From: Bacillota bacterium
GTDB lineage: Bacteria; Bacillota; Negativicutes; Sporomusales; CTSoil-080
Reading direction: 5' to 3'
DNA: 64,000 bases
Assembly (NCBI GenBank): GCA_017889635.1
Contig: JAGGAC010000026.1
Location: 1 to 64,000, forward strand
The translations under genes were made by a program, and so were the position numbers. This document shows positions 52,530-59,911 of this stretch, in pieces (within the stretch, counting starts at the first letter, position 1; every line of letters starts with the position of its first letter). A model generated the notes under the pieces. The model was given only the letters and a program-made list of their open reading frames with translations, did no database searches and was not told the origin of the DNA.

Positions 52530-53246
52530 TCAGCCCAGAATAGTAGTCCAAATGAAAGCTCCTAAAAAACCGGTTCTGATATCGGCCTCCTTAGCAGCCC
52601 CGGTAACTAAATCAATCGGAAATCCGACCATATAGCGAAACGGCAGGTAAATGCTAACTTCTTGCAGTAATGGCGGCAATAAAGCTAATGGCGCAATACG
52701 GCCCGACATAAACAGCGAAACTGCTTCAAACATGCTGTAAATGGCGGTAACCTTGGTAATCCAAAATCCGAAAAGGCCAAACATATAACTAATAGTAAAA
52801 CGAATGACTGCCCCCAGAAAAAGCGCAAAGATAAACAGCAGCCATTGAGGTCCACTTAAATTAAGCTTTAGCGCTGGAACAACCATCGCCAGTAGAAGCC
52901 ACACCGGAATCAGCGCCACAATAAATAGTGCTTTATAGACAAGGTTTTCGGCAATAGCCCAATGAATGGGATGGAAAGGCCGGACAATACTGTACGAAAA
53001 TGTCCCGTCGCGAATCTGACGGTCAAGTTCCCATACATCCCAAGCACTTGTAGCACGCTCAACAAAAATAAGCGTGGCAAAATAGAGAATGAAATAATCG
53101 GTCTGAGTTTCATAAATATTTATCCATACAAGCATGATAATTAGTGGTTGAACCATCGTGCCAATTAGCCAAACCAAGGTTGCGAGCTGGTAGGCAAACA
53201 TTTCAATATACTTCATCCGGAGGAGAACAAGGTATTTACTTAACAT
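52530..53246 (-). CDS. ABC-2 type transporter permease (COG4587/DUF990 type)
   Basis: A 238-residue membrane protein with about six helices. The conserved stretch WDVWELDRQIRDGTFSYSIV is close to the one in the partner permease (TRLLEHVRRGTLDYVL), so they are distant paralogues. The start at 53246 has GGAGG 6 bases upstream and overlaps the ATPase end by 11 bases. Partner of the permease downstream. Confidence 0.87.
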   Translation of the reverse strand: MLSKYLVLLRMKYIEMFAYQLATLVWLIGTMVQPLIIMLVWINIYETQTDYFILYFATLIFVERATSAWDVWELDRQIRDGTFSYSIVRPFHPIHWAIAENLVYKALFIVALIPVWLLLAMVVPALKLNLSGPQWLLFIFALFLGAVIRFTISYMFGLFGFWITKVTAIYSMFEAVSLFMSGRIAPLALLPPLLQEVSIYLPFRYMVGFPIDLVTGAAKEADIRTGFLGAFIWTTILG

Positions 53247-54216
53247 GCGCATCCTCCTGAAAAGCTAAAGAAATAACTTCTTCCATCGGCGGATCCTGGA
53301 TATTTAAGTCATTCACCGAGAACTCGCGTAACAAATTTGCCGCAACTTCCGAAACACGGTCTCTGGCAATGCGTAGTGTAACCTTCCCCTCTTCGCAGAC
53401 GACTAATTCGCCGAAATTCTCCCACGCTACAATAGGCATCGAAGAAAGACTAACCTCGACAATTTTGTAGGGCGCTAATCGTTCGGTTAATACCTTCAGA
53501 TCGCCATCATACATCAACTTTCCATGATTAATGATCATTACCCGCTCACATAACGCCGTGACATCACCCATATAATGCGAAGTCAATAATACCGTTGTTC
53601 CTGTTTCGCGATTATACTTAGCAATAAACCGCCGCACCTTTTCCTGGGTATTGACGTCCAATCCGATGGTCGGCTCATCCAAAAATAAAATCATCGGGCG
53701 ATGCAGTAGTGCTGCGGCCAACTCACATTTCATCCGTTGTCCCAGCGATAATGTACGGGTCGGTTTGGTCAAGAGCGATTCTAATTCCAGAAGTTCGACC
53801 AGTTCGTCCAGGGTTCGGCGAAAGGCGTTCTCTTCCAGTTCATAAATAGCTTTGTTGACCAAAAAAGTTTCCATCGGTGGAATATCCCAAATCAGTTGAC
53901 TTTTTTGCCCCATAACCAAACTGATCTTTTTTTTAAACTCAACTTTTTGCTCAAAAGGAACAAAGCCATCTACACGAATTTTTCCTGCCGAGGGGTAAAG
54001 CAGCCCCGCCAACATTTTAATAGTAGTGGTTTTCCCAGCGCCGTTAGGCCCCAGAAAACCAACTATTTCCCCCGACTGAATGGTAAAGGAAACATCTTTG
54101 ACGGCTTCTACATTTCGGTATTCACGCTTAAATATACTGCGGGCTGCCGCAAGCCATCCCGCCTGACGTATATGTACTTGAAAATTTTTGTTCAATTGTT
54201 CAACTTGGATCGACAT
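53236..54216 (-). CDS. ABC-2 exporter ATP-binding protein (COG4586 type)
   Basis: A 326-residue ABC ATPase: Walker A GPNGAGKTT, signature SLGQRMKCELAAAL (the second Gly replaced by Gln, usual in this family), Walker B MILFLDEPTIGLD, and the switch His in LLTSHYM. A C-terminal extension of about 90 residues is typical of the natA-like group. It drives the two-permease exporter encoded downstream. Substrate is unknown, perhaps a peptide or polysaccharide fragment. It starts the operon. Confidence 0.93.
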   Translation of the reverse strand: MSIQVEQLNKNFQVHIRQAGWLAAARSIFKREYRNVEAVKDVSFTIQSGEIVGFLGPNGAGKTTTIKMLAGLLYPSAGKIRVDGFVPFEQKVEFKKKISLVMGQKSQLIWDIPPMETFLVNKAIYELEENAFRRTLDELVELLELESLLTKPTRTLSLGQRMKCELAAALLHRPMILFLDEPTIGLDVNTQEKVRRFIAKYNRETGTTVLLTSHYMGDVTALCERVMIINHGKLMYDGDLKVLTERLAPYKIVEVSLSSMPIVAWENFGELVVCEEGKVTLRIARDRVSEVAANLLREFSVNDLNIQDPPMEEVISLAFQEDAHVK

Positions 54217-54435
54217 TCAGCCCTCCAGCCCTTATTTTTTGTAAGCTCAACCCCTGCGCAAAATCACAGCAGCGTTTGTCCAACACGACATATATCGGAC
54301 TTCTGACCTAATATATTATTCACTTTTAATTATATTACATTTCGCCCCATTTCCCTATTCCATCCTGCTTAATTAACAAATTGGACAGTCGAACGCATTG
54401 CACATTGTGCCCGAATTTTTGCCAATAAAAGAAAT

Positions 54436-54472
54436 ACCGTTGCCTGTCAAAAAGCGCTCGACAGGCAACGGT
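54436..54472 (-). terminator. Terminator after the DUF4405-like gene
   Basis: Perfect 13-base arms ACCGTTGCCTGTC and complement at 54436-54448 and 54460-54472. On the minus strand a T-rich stretch (ATTTCTTTTATT) follows. It lies 28 bases after the gene. Confidence 0.8.
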
Positions 54473-54499
54473 TTAGAGGGATGTTTATACAGGTTATTA

Positions 54500-54775
54500 T
54501 TATTTGATTTTAAAATAGGCCTTCATTGGTTTAATGTTTAGACCCAGATGTATTAGACCGGCAATAATAAATATATAGCCCGCCAATTCATGCACTCCCT
54601 TGGGATAGACAGATTGAGCCGGACGCGCTGGAACGCTGGTATCAACACTATTATTAACTGCTGACTTTTCTATCGCGGGTGGCTTACCTCCGCCATGATA
54701 CAGCGCCATTTGCAACCCTGTTATAGAAACAAGCAAAAAGGTCACTAACAGGACAATTGACGTAATTCGCCGCAT
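54500..54775 (-). CDS. DUF4405-like small membrane protein
   Basis: A 91-residue protein with two membrane helices joined by a Pro/Ser-rich loop of about 35 residues. The second helix region reads HELAGYIFIIAGLIHLGLN, with His residues that could bind heme, as in the DUF4405 group (inference). The ribosome site is GGAGGAAGG. It has its own promoter with a WalR-like box and its own terminator, so it is a monocistronic member of the same regulon as the amidase. Function unknown. Confidence 0.75.
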   Translation of the reverse strand: MRRITSIVLLVTFLLVSITGLQMALYHGGGKPPAIEKSAVNNSVDTSVPARPAQSVYPKGVHELAGYIFIIAGLIHLGLNIKPMKAYFKIK

Positions 54776-54834
54776 AGCTTTCCTTCCTCCTTAAACATAT
54801 TTTGTCTTGAACTAATAGAATATGTTTCACTCTA

Positions 54835-54867
54835 AGTATATCCCGCCAAAGTTACATTAATGTTACG
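54835..54867 (-). promoter_or_regulatory. WalR-like box and -10 of the DUF4405-like gene
   Basis: Minus strand: CGTAAC (54867-54862), 5 bases, TGTAAC (54856-54851), 10 bases, TATACT (54840-54835). The first hexamer deviates by one base from TGTWAH. Layout is identical to the boxes of the amidase and the two Pro/His-rich proteins. Confidence 0.68.
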
Positions 54868-54868
54868 G

Positions 54869-56089
54869 CTAAGAACCTGCTTTTACTCGGTAACAGATAT
54901 ACAGGCCAACCAGCCATACAGGAGCAACATATAGGGAATAACGCATATCAGGAATAAACGCCATAATTACAACCAACGCTGCCAGAAAAGCTAAACAAAA
55001 GTACGAACTAATGGGATAAAATGGCATTTTAAATTCAAGCCCCTTATACTCACGAGCTTTATGCGCCCGAAACTTCAACTGTACAACTAATATTATCGCC
55101 CAATTGATAATAATAGCAATTGTCGCTAACGCCATAAAATAGAAAAAAACCTTTTCCGGATCAAGATAGCTGATTAGTACCGCGACTAGGGTAAGCGCCG
55201 AAGAAGCCAGCACCGCTGGTACCGGTACACCATGCGAATTAAGCTTGCCAAAGATTTTAGGAGCATTACCTTGCACCGCCAGGCCATAAAGCATCTTCCA
55301 GGGAAATATCGCCAAAATAACTGTCATCGCACCAACATAAAAAATCAGTATTCGCCACATTACCTGATTAATCGCCTGCGGGATAGATTTTTTTGGGTTT
55401 TCGGCTTCTCCGGCAGTGATACCGACAAGCTCAACCCCGCCAAATGCAAACATTACAATAACCAGCGACATAAACCAGTCATAGATTCCTTTGGGGAAAA
55501 AGCCGCCATGCTCCCACAGGTTACTAATTCCGATAGGTTGTCCACCATGGCCAACACCGAAAACAATTATAAATACGCCGAAAATAATCATGCCAATAAT
55601 TGCTAACACCTTGATAATTGCAAACCAAAACTCAAATTCACCATACGCTTTTACATGAATAAGATTAATTATGGTTATAATTCCCAAACAAACCAGTGCT
55701 GAAATCCAGGTTGGAACATCTCCTAGCCAATAATTTATGTAAGTGCCAACAACTGATAATTCAGCCATACCAACAACTACATAATTAAACCAATAGTTCC
55801 ACCCAGCCATAAACCCCGGCAGTTTACCCCAGTACTCATAAGCATAATGACTGAAGGAACCTGATACAGGATTATCAACCGACATTTCCCCCAGCGCCCG
55901 CATTATAAAGAAAATAACAATGCCGCCAATTAAATATGACAAAGTAATAGCTGGCCCCGCCATTTTTACAACAGTGGCTGAACCATAAAACAACCCTGTT
56001 CCAATTGCGCCACCTAGGGCGATCATTTGAATATGACGGTTTTTTAGTCCACGCTGTACATGCTGCTCAGGATTATTATCATTACTCAT
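54869..56089 (-). CDS. Amino-acid permease (AAT/APC family) with an internal deletion
   Basis: A 406-residue permease close to the GABA/aromatic/proline permease group (LKNRHIQMIALGGAIGTGLF is the classical start, SGSFSHYAYEYWG follows). Near residue 270 the usual stretch between LAIFPW and MLYGLA is missing. In homologues it contains about 45-50 residues, including a helix, and ends in TGRMLYGLA. Here it reads LAIFPWKMLYGLAVQGNAP. The reading frame is kept, but one membrane segment is lost, so the topology of the C-terminal part would invert. The ATG at 56089 has GGAGG 5 bases upstream. It is monocistronic. Confidence 0.82.
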   Translation of the reverse strand: MSNDNNPEQHVQRGLKNRHIQMIALGGAIGTGLFYGSATVVKMAGPAITLSYLIGGIVIFFIMRALGEMSVDNPVSGSFSHYAYEYWGKLPGFMAGWNYWFNYVVVGMAELSVVGTYINYWLGDVPTWISALVCLGIITIINLIHVKAYGEFEFWFAIIKVLAIIGMIIFGVFIIVFGVGHGGQPIGISNLWEHGGFFPKGIYDWFMSLVIVMFAFGGVELVGITAGEAENPKKSIPQAINQVMWRILIFYVGAMTVILAIFPWKMLYGLAVQGNAPKIFGKLNSHGVPVPAVLASSALTLVAVLISYLDPEKVFFYFMALATIAIIINWAIILVVQLKFRAHKAREYKGLEFKMPFYPISSYFCLAFLAALVVIMAFIPDMRYSLYVAPVWLVGLYICYRVKAGS

Positions 56090-56283
56090 ACTTTCCTCCT
56101 CAGCCATAAATCATCGTTTGATTCTCCATAATTCTCATCTTTATATTTTGATTATTAAGAAATTAGTTTGTCTTTACCTACATAATCATAGGATAACCGA
56201 GATTAATTGTCAACGATTCCATTAATTTCTACCTGTTCTTTATATAACTTTAGGCCTTTGCAAATATACATTATTTTCACCTT

Positions 56284-56316
56284 CGTAACATTCTTGTAAC
56301 ATTATAATATTATACT
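56284..56316 (+). promoter_or_regulatory. WalR-like box and -10 of the 122-residue Pro/His-rich protein
   Basis: CGTAAC (56284-56289), 5 bases, TGTAAC (56295-56300), 10 bases, TATACT (56311-56316). One base off the WalR consensus in the first hexamer. Confidence 0.68.
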
Positions 56317-56368
56317 AATAATATTAGTAGCATTTACTTGTTACAAATTATAAAGGAGGATTCTTACT

Positions 56369-56737
56369 ATGAAAAAGACATTAACTGTACTACTTGCTTT
56401 ATTTGTTGTCGGCCTTGCACCAACTGTAAGTGCTAATGCTGTAAATCCAGACTTAGCTGCTCCACAATATCAAATGTATGCTGCTCCAAACGAACCGGTA
56501 CCACCTGCTCCACACAAAAAGAAGAAACCTCGCCCTCAACCTGCACCGCATAAACTTGCACCGCAGCAACCTGCACCACATAAACCTGCACCGCAGCAAC
56601 CTGCACCACAGCAACCTGCACCGCATAAACTTGCACCGCAACAACCTGCACCGCAGCAACCTGCACCGCAGCAACCTGCACCGCATAAAAAACCTATACA
56701 GCATAAACCCGGTCAACCGGACCAGCCACAACCTTAA
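56369..56737 (+). CDS. Exported Pro/His/Gln-rich pentapeptide-repeat protein (122 aa)
   Basis: The 122-residue protein has a signal peptide (MKKTLTVLLALFVVGLAPTVSANA). A linker with YQMYAAPNEPVPPAPHKKKK follows, and then ten units of five residues alternating PAPHK, LAPQQ and PAPQQ. The tail is KKPIQHKPGQPDQP. It is unstructured, basic and His-containing, so it could bind metals, anionic polymers or peptidoglycan (inference). A paralogue with the same signal peptide and PAPHKKK motif is at 58842. The ribosome site is AAAGGAGG. Its promoter has a WalR-like box. Confidence 0.8.
   Translation: MKKTLTVLLALFVVGLAPTVSANAVNPDLAAPQYQMYAAPNEPVPPAPHKKKKPRPQPAPHKLAPQQPAPHKPAPQQPAPQQPAPHKLAPQQPAPQQPAPQQPAPHKKPIQHKPGQPDQPQP
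56540..56689 (+). repeat. Ten tandem 15-base repeats inside the Pro/His-rich gene
   Basis: The 150 bases are exactly ten units of the form CCTGCACCGCANNAA, each coding for P/L-A-P-HK or P/L-A-P-QQ. The copies are nearly identical in DNA, so unit number may vary between strains by slippage. Confidence 0.9.
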
Positions 56738-56755
56738 CCAATGCGGCCAGGGTAA

Positions 56756-56793
56756 AAAATAAAAGCTTCCTTTATGCAGGAAGCTTTTATTTT
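56756..56793. terminator. Bidirectional terminator after the Pro/His-rich gene
   Basis: Perfect 16-base arms with AAAAGCTTCCT and complement at 56756-56771 and 56778-56793, then a T-run. Shared with the convergent methionine gene. Confidence 0.9.
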
Positions 56794-56818
56794 TTTACCT
56801 TCTAGACTCCGACTTAAA

Positions 56819-58609
56819 TCAACCAACGCAGCGATGCAAGATTTTCATAATCATTTCAACCCGATTGAATGGAGTTATAAAATAAAAGCCATCAACACCA
56901 GACTTTACCTCACAAGCAATCTTTACCGCCAAATCGACGCCTTGCTCTTCAGCCTCTTCTTTAGTCATATTAGGGTCAAACATCTTGATATATTCTGCAG
57001 GGACATTGATGCCAGGCACTTCATTATTAATAAACTGAGCATTTCTATAGCTTACCAGCGGCATAATACCGCCCAAAATCTTAGCTTGCGAACTTTTCCT
57101 TACCTTAGGCAAATAGGCTATTGTTTCGGCATCAAATATCGGCTGAGTAAGAAAGAACCCAGCTCCCTTTTCAGTTTTTGCTAACATCCGTGATAATTCC
57201 ACATCCTTATTCAGGACATTAAGATTCAAAGCGCCGCCAATACAAAACTGATCATCAACAAAGATTTCTTTATTCATTTCTGTTATGAATTCAATTAGTT
57301 TTGTGGAATTCAAGTTAAAAACACTTTTAATTTCACTAGTGCTGGCATTTGGAATAGCATCACCTGTTACCGCCAGAACATTTCTGATTTCTTCAATATG
57401 CCCCGCTAAAAGTATAGATTTCAAAGCATTTATATTTCTGTCCCGGCAGCAAATATGCGGCATTGTTTCAATGCCTACTTCCCGTTTTATCTTGGCGGCA
57501 AGCATAACCGAGTCCACCCTAGCTCTAGCCAACGGAGAATCAGCAATAGTAATTAGATCAACTCCATGTTCCTTACAAATAAACGCATTATGAACGATTT
57601 TATCAATATTTATATCAAATGGCGGATCTAATTCTACCGCTATAGTAAATTGGCCATTTTTTAATTTATCAAAAAAGTTGTTTTTCGTTTTTCTTACTGC
57701 ACGTAATTCTTTTCTTTCACCCTTAGCAACTGAGGAAGGCTTTAACGGTTGTAATTGCACTTTTTCAGCCAGTTTTTTAATATGGCTGGGAGTAGTTCCA
57801 CAACAGCCGCCAATAATATTTGCCCCCAGACCAGGCATATTGCTCAATACACTCGCAAAATAATCGGGATTATTATTATAAACCATTCTTTCATTAACAA
57901 TCTCCGGATACCCAGCATTCGGGAAAATTGACAGCACATCTTGTGAAAAATCTAAATTACTTATAAGTTTTGCTAAATGAGTTGGACCTACACCACAATT
58001 AAACCCATAGGCGTCAATAGTAGTAACCTTTCTTATCTGGTCTCGGATCCTTTCAAGGCTTATTCCCTTTCTGGTAAAGCCCTCAGAAGTCATAACAAAC
58101 TGGGTCAAAATAAAAGCGTCAGCCGCTTTATCTTTAATGTAACTGGCAATCTCAGACAAGTAATCCAGTCGGCTAAAGGTTTCAAAAATAAAAATGTTAG
58201 CTCCAACATTCAAAAATGTGTCAACAATAAACATGTACTCATCTAAAATCCGCGTCTTATCCAATATCGTACCATCAGCTGTCATTTCAGGTATAGGTCC
58301 AATACTTGCGGCAATAAATACTTTATTCCCCAATGCAGCCTTTTGAGCAAGCGCATATCCCTTCTCCAGTATTGTTTTTACTTCCTGGCGCGTTTTATTT
58401 AGAACAATAGAATTAGCAGAAAATGTATTGGTTCTGATTAGCTGTGCTCCAGCTTCGATATACTCAGCATGAATTTTTTCTATTATTAGCGGATTAGTAA
58501 TATTGGCCAATTCAGGAAATGTATCATTATTACTAATTATTTGCGAATAATAGGTTCCCATCGCACCATCGGCAATCAAAACATTGTTCTTTAAGTAATC
58601 TTTAATCAT
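56819..58609 (-). CDS. Bifunctional homocysteine S-methyltransferase / methylenetetrahydrofolate reductase
   Basis: A 596-residue fusion like YitJ of Bacillus. Residues about 1-285 are a zinc-dependent homocysteine methyltransferase (IADGAMGTYYSQ start, zinc Cys in GFNCGVGP and the pair in IIGGCCGTTP). Residues about 310-590 are a MetF-type FAD-containing methylenetetrahydrofolate reductase (TIAVELDPPFD, AGFFLTQPIFDAET). It links folate one-carbon units to methionine formation in the cytoplasm. The ATG at 58609 has GGAGG 6 bases upstream; the open frame is 15 codons longer. It is alone, between the two Pro/His-rich genes. No S-box or cobalamin riboswitch is seen in its leader. Confidence 0.93.
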   Translation of the reverse strand: MIKDYLKNNVLIADGAMGTYYSQIISNNDTFPELANITNPLIIEKIHAEYIEAGAQLIRTNTFSANSIVLNKTRQEVKTILEKGYALAQKAALGNKVFIAASIGPIPEMTADGTILDKTRILDEYMFIVDTFLNVGANIFIFETFSRLDYLSEIASYIKDKAADAFILTQFVMTSEGFTRKGISLERIRDQIRKVTTIDAYGFNCGVGPTHLAKLISNLDFSQDVLSIFPNAGYPEIVNERMVYNNNPDYFASVLSNMPGLGANIIGGCCGTTPSHIKKLAEKVQLQPLKPSSVAKGERKELRAVRKTKNNFFDKLKNGQFTIAVELDPPFDINIDKIVHNAFICKEHGVDLITIADSPLARARVDSVMLAAKIKREVGIETMPHICCRDRNINALKSILLAGHIEEIRNVLAVTGDAIPNASTSEIKSVFNLNSTKLIEFITEMNKEIFVDDQFCIGGALNLNVLNKDVELSRMLAKTEKGAGFFLTQPIFDAETIAYLPKVRKSSQAKILGGIMPLVSYRNAQFINNEVPGINVPAEYIKMFDPNMTKEEAEEQGVDLAVKIACEVKSGVDGFYFITPFNRVEMIMKILHRCVG

Positions 58610-58783
58610 TATTTTCCTCCGTCTATGCTGGAACTCCAAATCACCGTTCGGCAAACTGGGAGTAAAACCGCTATTTTATTTATCCAATTATGCACATAGT
58701 GCTAAAATCCTTCTCATGTTCCGAAGATATTCATCAGCCATATCCTACCTGCTTACCAAACATATCTATAAAAGTTAATTTAT

Positions 58784-58816
58784 TGTAACAACATTGTAAC
58801 AATCATCTTTTATAAT
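58784..58816 (+). promoter_or_regulatory. WalR-like box and -10 of the 72-residue Pro/His-rich protein
   Basis: TGTAAC (58784-58789), 5 bases, TGTAAC (58795-58800), 10 bases, TATAAT (58811-58816). This is a perfect WalR consensus match. Confidence 0.72.
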
Positions 58817-58841
58817 TAGATCAAATAAAGGAGGTTAGTAC

Positions 58842-59060
58842 ATGAAAAAGACATTAGTCGCAGTACTTGGCTTATTTGTTTTGAGCATTGGCTCAACAGT
58901 AAGCGCTCACAGCCAACTCGAGATTGCACAACAACCACCAGTGCAGACCGCTTATGCAGCGCCAGGTCATCAACCTGAGCCCCAGCCTGCTCCTCAGCCT
59001 GCTCCTCACAAAAAGAAAGCAAAACCAGCTCCGCATCAAGGCGAACAACCCAGACCATAA
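58842..59060 (+). CDS. Exported Pro/His-rich protein (72 aa), paralogue
   Basis: A 72-residue protein with a signal peptide (MKKTLVAVLGLFVLSIGSTVSAHS) almost the same as in the 122-residue protein. The mature part has AYAAPGHQPEPQPAPQ, PAPHKKKAKPAP and a short basic tail. It has the same composition as its paralogue but without the long repeat array. GGAGG lies before the ATG. Its promoter has the best WalR-like box. It is monocistronic and followed by a hairpin terminator. Confidence 0.78.
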   Translation: MKKTLVAVLGLFVLSIGSTVSAHSQLEIAQQPPVQTAYAAPGHQPEPQPAPQPAPHKKKAKPAPHQGEQPRP

Positions 59061-59159
59061 TAGGTACTGCTAAAATTTAAAAATTATTATCCCCAGACAT
59101 TAAAAACTACTGATTTCCGATCTGCCTTTTGGCAGGCGAACAGTAACAGAAACTATTTG

Positions 59160-59209
59160 AAAAGGCACAGTGCTTTGTTGAAGTGTTCAACAGTTGCTCT
59201 CTGCCTTTT
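59160..59209 (+). terminator. Hairpin with T-rich tail after the 72-residue gene
   Basis: AAAAGGCA at 59160-59167 pairs with TGCCTTTT at 59202-59209, with GTTGAA/TTCAAC inside. A T-rich tail follows. It lies about 100 bases after the stop, so the transcript has a long tail or a separate small RNA. Confidence 0.55.
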
Positions 59210-59229
59210 ATATATTTTATCGTTATCAC

Positions 59230-59276
59230 ATAAAGCCGCAACCAACTCATAATATTGAAGTCAGTTGCGGCTTTAT
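59230..59276. terminator. Terminator of the iorAB operon
   Basis: Perfect 13-base arms ATAAAGCCGCAAC and complement at 59230-59242 and 59264-59276, about 55 bases after the iorB stop, usable in both directions. Confidence 0.75.
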
Positions 59277-59331
59277 TGTTCATTTCTTTAACTTCAGATT
59301 ACACCAATTCCATACCTAACAATAATCAGAA

Positions 59332-59910
59332 TTAATCAACAAGTGCAAGACCAGCATTAAAGGCTTTGATATTGATGTCCGCCATACCTGTTTTGACATT
59401 TTGACGGATTGCTTCTTCCCAGTTGATATCAGTCAACTTCATTCCTTTTACCAGCGCCCCAAAAAGAACAATATTCATCGTCCGGCCGTTGCCGACTTCT
59501 TTGGCAACTTCCGCAGCTTTGATAACAGTTGTAGGCACTTTGCTCTTGATTATCTCCAACACGCCTTCAGGATAATCGTTTTTGCCCATTAGAATCGGGG
59601 CAGAAGGAATTCTGTAGTCATTGACTACGGCCTTACCTTTTGGACTCAGATATTCCAACCAGCGCAGCGCTTCCATAGTTTCAAAGGAAACCAGTATATC
59701 AGCCTGTCCTTTGTCAATAATCGGCGAATATACCTTCTTACCGTATCTTACCTGATTACTAACACTGCCACCGCGTTGAGCCATGCCATGCACTTCTGAC
59801 ATTTTTACATCATACCCGGCATCCATTAGTCCAGTGGATAAAATTTTACCTACCAGTATGGTACCTTGTCCGCCTACGCCAACTAATAATATATTTTTTA
59901 CATCGGACAT
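59332..59910 (-). CDS. iorB: Indolepyruvate:ferredoxin oxidoreductase, beta subunit
   Basis: A 192-residue gamma-type pyruvate oxidoreductase domain: GVGGQGTILVGKIL at the start, GMAQRGGSVSNQVRYG in the middle. With IorA it oxidises arylpyruvates to arylacetyl-CoA, reducing ferredoxin. The ATG at 59910 is right after the iorA stop, with GGGTG upstream; the longer frame begins with GTG nine bases before. It is the last gene in the operon. Confidence 0.94.
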   Translation of the reverse strand: MSDVKNILLVGVGGQGTILVGKILSTGLMDAGYDVKMSEVHGMAQRGGSVSNQVRYGKKVYSPIIDKGQADILVSFETMEALRWLEYLSPKGKAVVNDYRIPSAPILMGKNDYPEGVLEIIKSKVPTTVIKAAEVAKEVGNGRTMNIVLFGALVKGMKLTDINWEEAIRQNVKTGMADINIKAFNAGLALVD

Positions 59911-59911
59911 G

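Noticed and set aside
54835-54867. GTAACA repeats read as a Pho box
   Set aside because: PhoP/PhoB boxes also use 11-base direct repeats, but TGTAAC-N5-TGTAAC fits the WalR consensus better, and one target is a wall amidase. PhoP is not fully excluded.
56433-56681. Antisense open frame rich in Val/Gln opposite the Pro/His-rich gene
   Set aside because: It is only the complement of the 15-base repeat, lacks a ribosome site and has no signal or known domain.
56540-56689. Short tandem repeats as a CRISPR array
   Set aside because: The units are 15 bases without spacers and lie in frame within a coding gene, giving P-A-P-H-K and P-A-P-Q-Q units.
58610-58841. S-box or cobalamin riboswitch before the homocysteine methyltransferase gene
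   Set aside because: None of the conserved cores of these riboswitches is visible on the minus strand.
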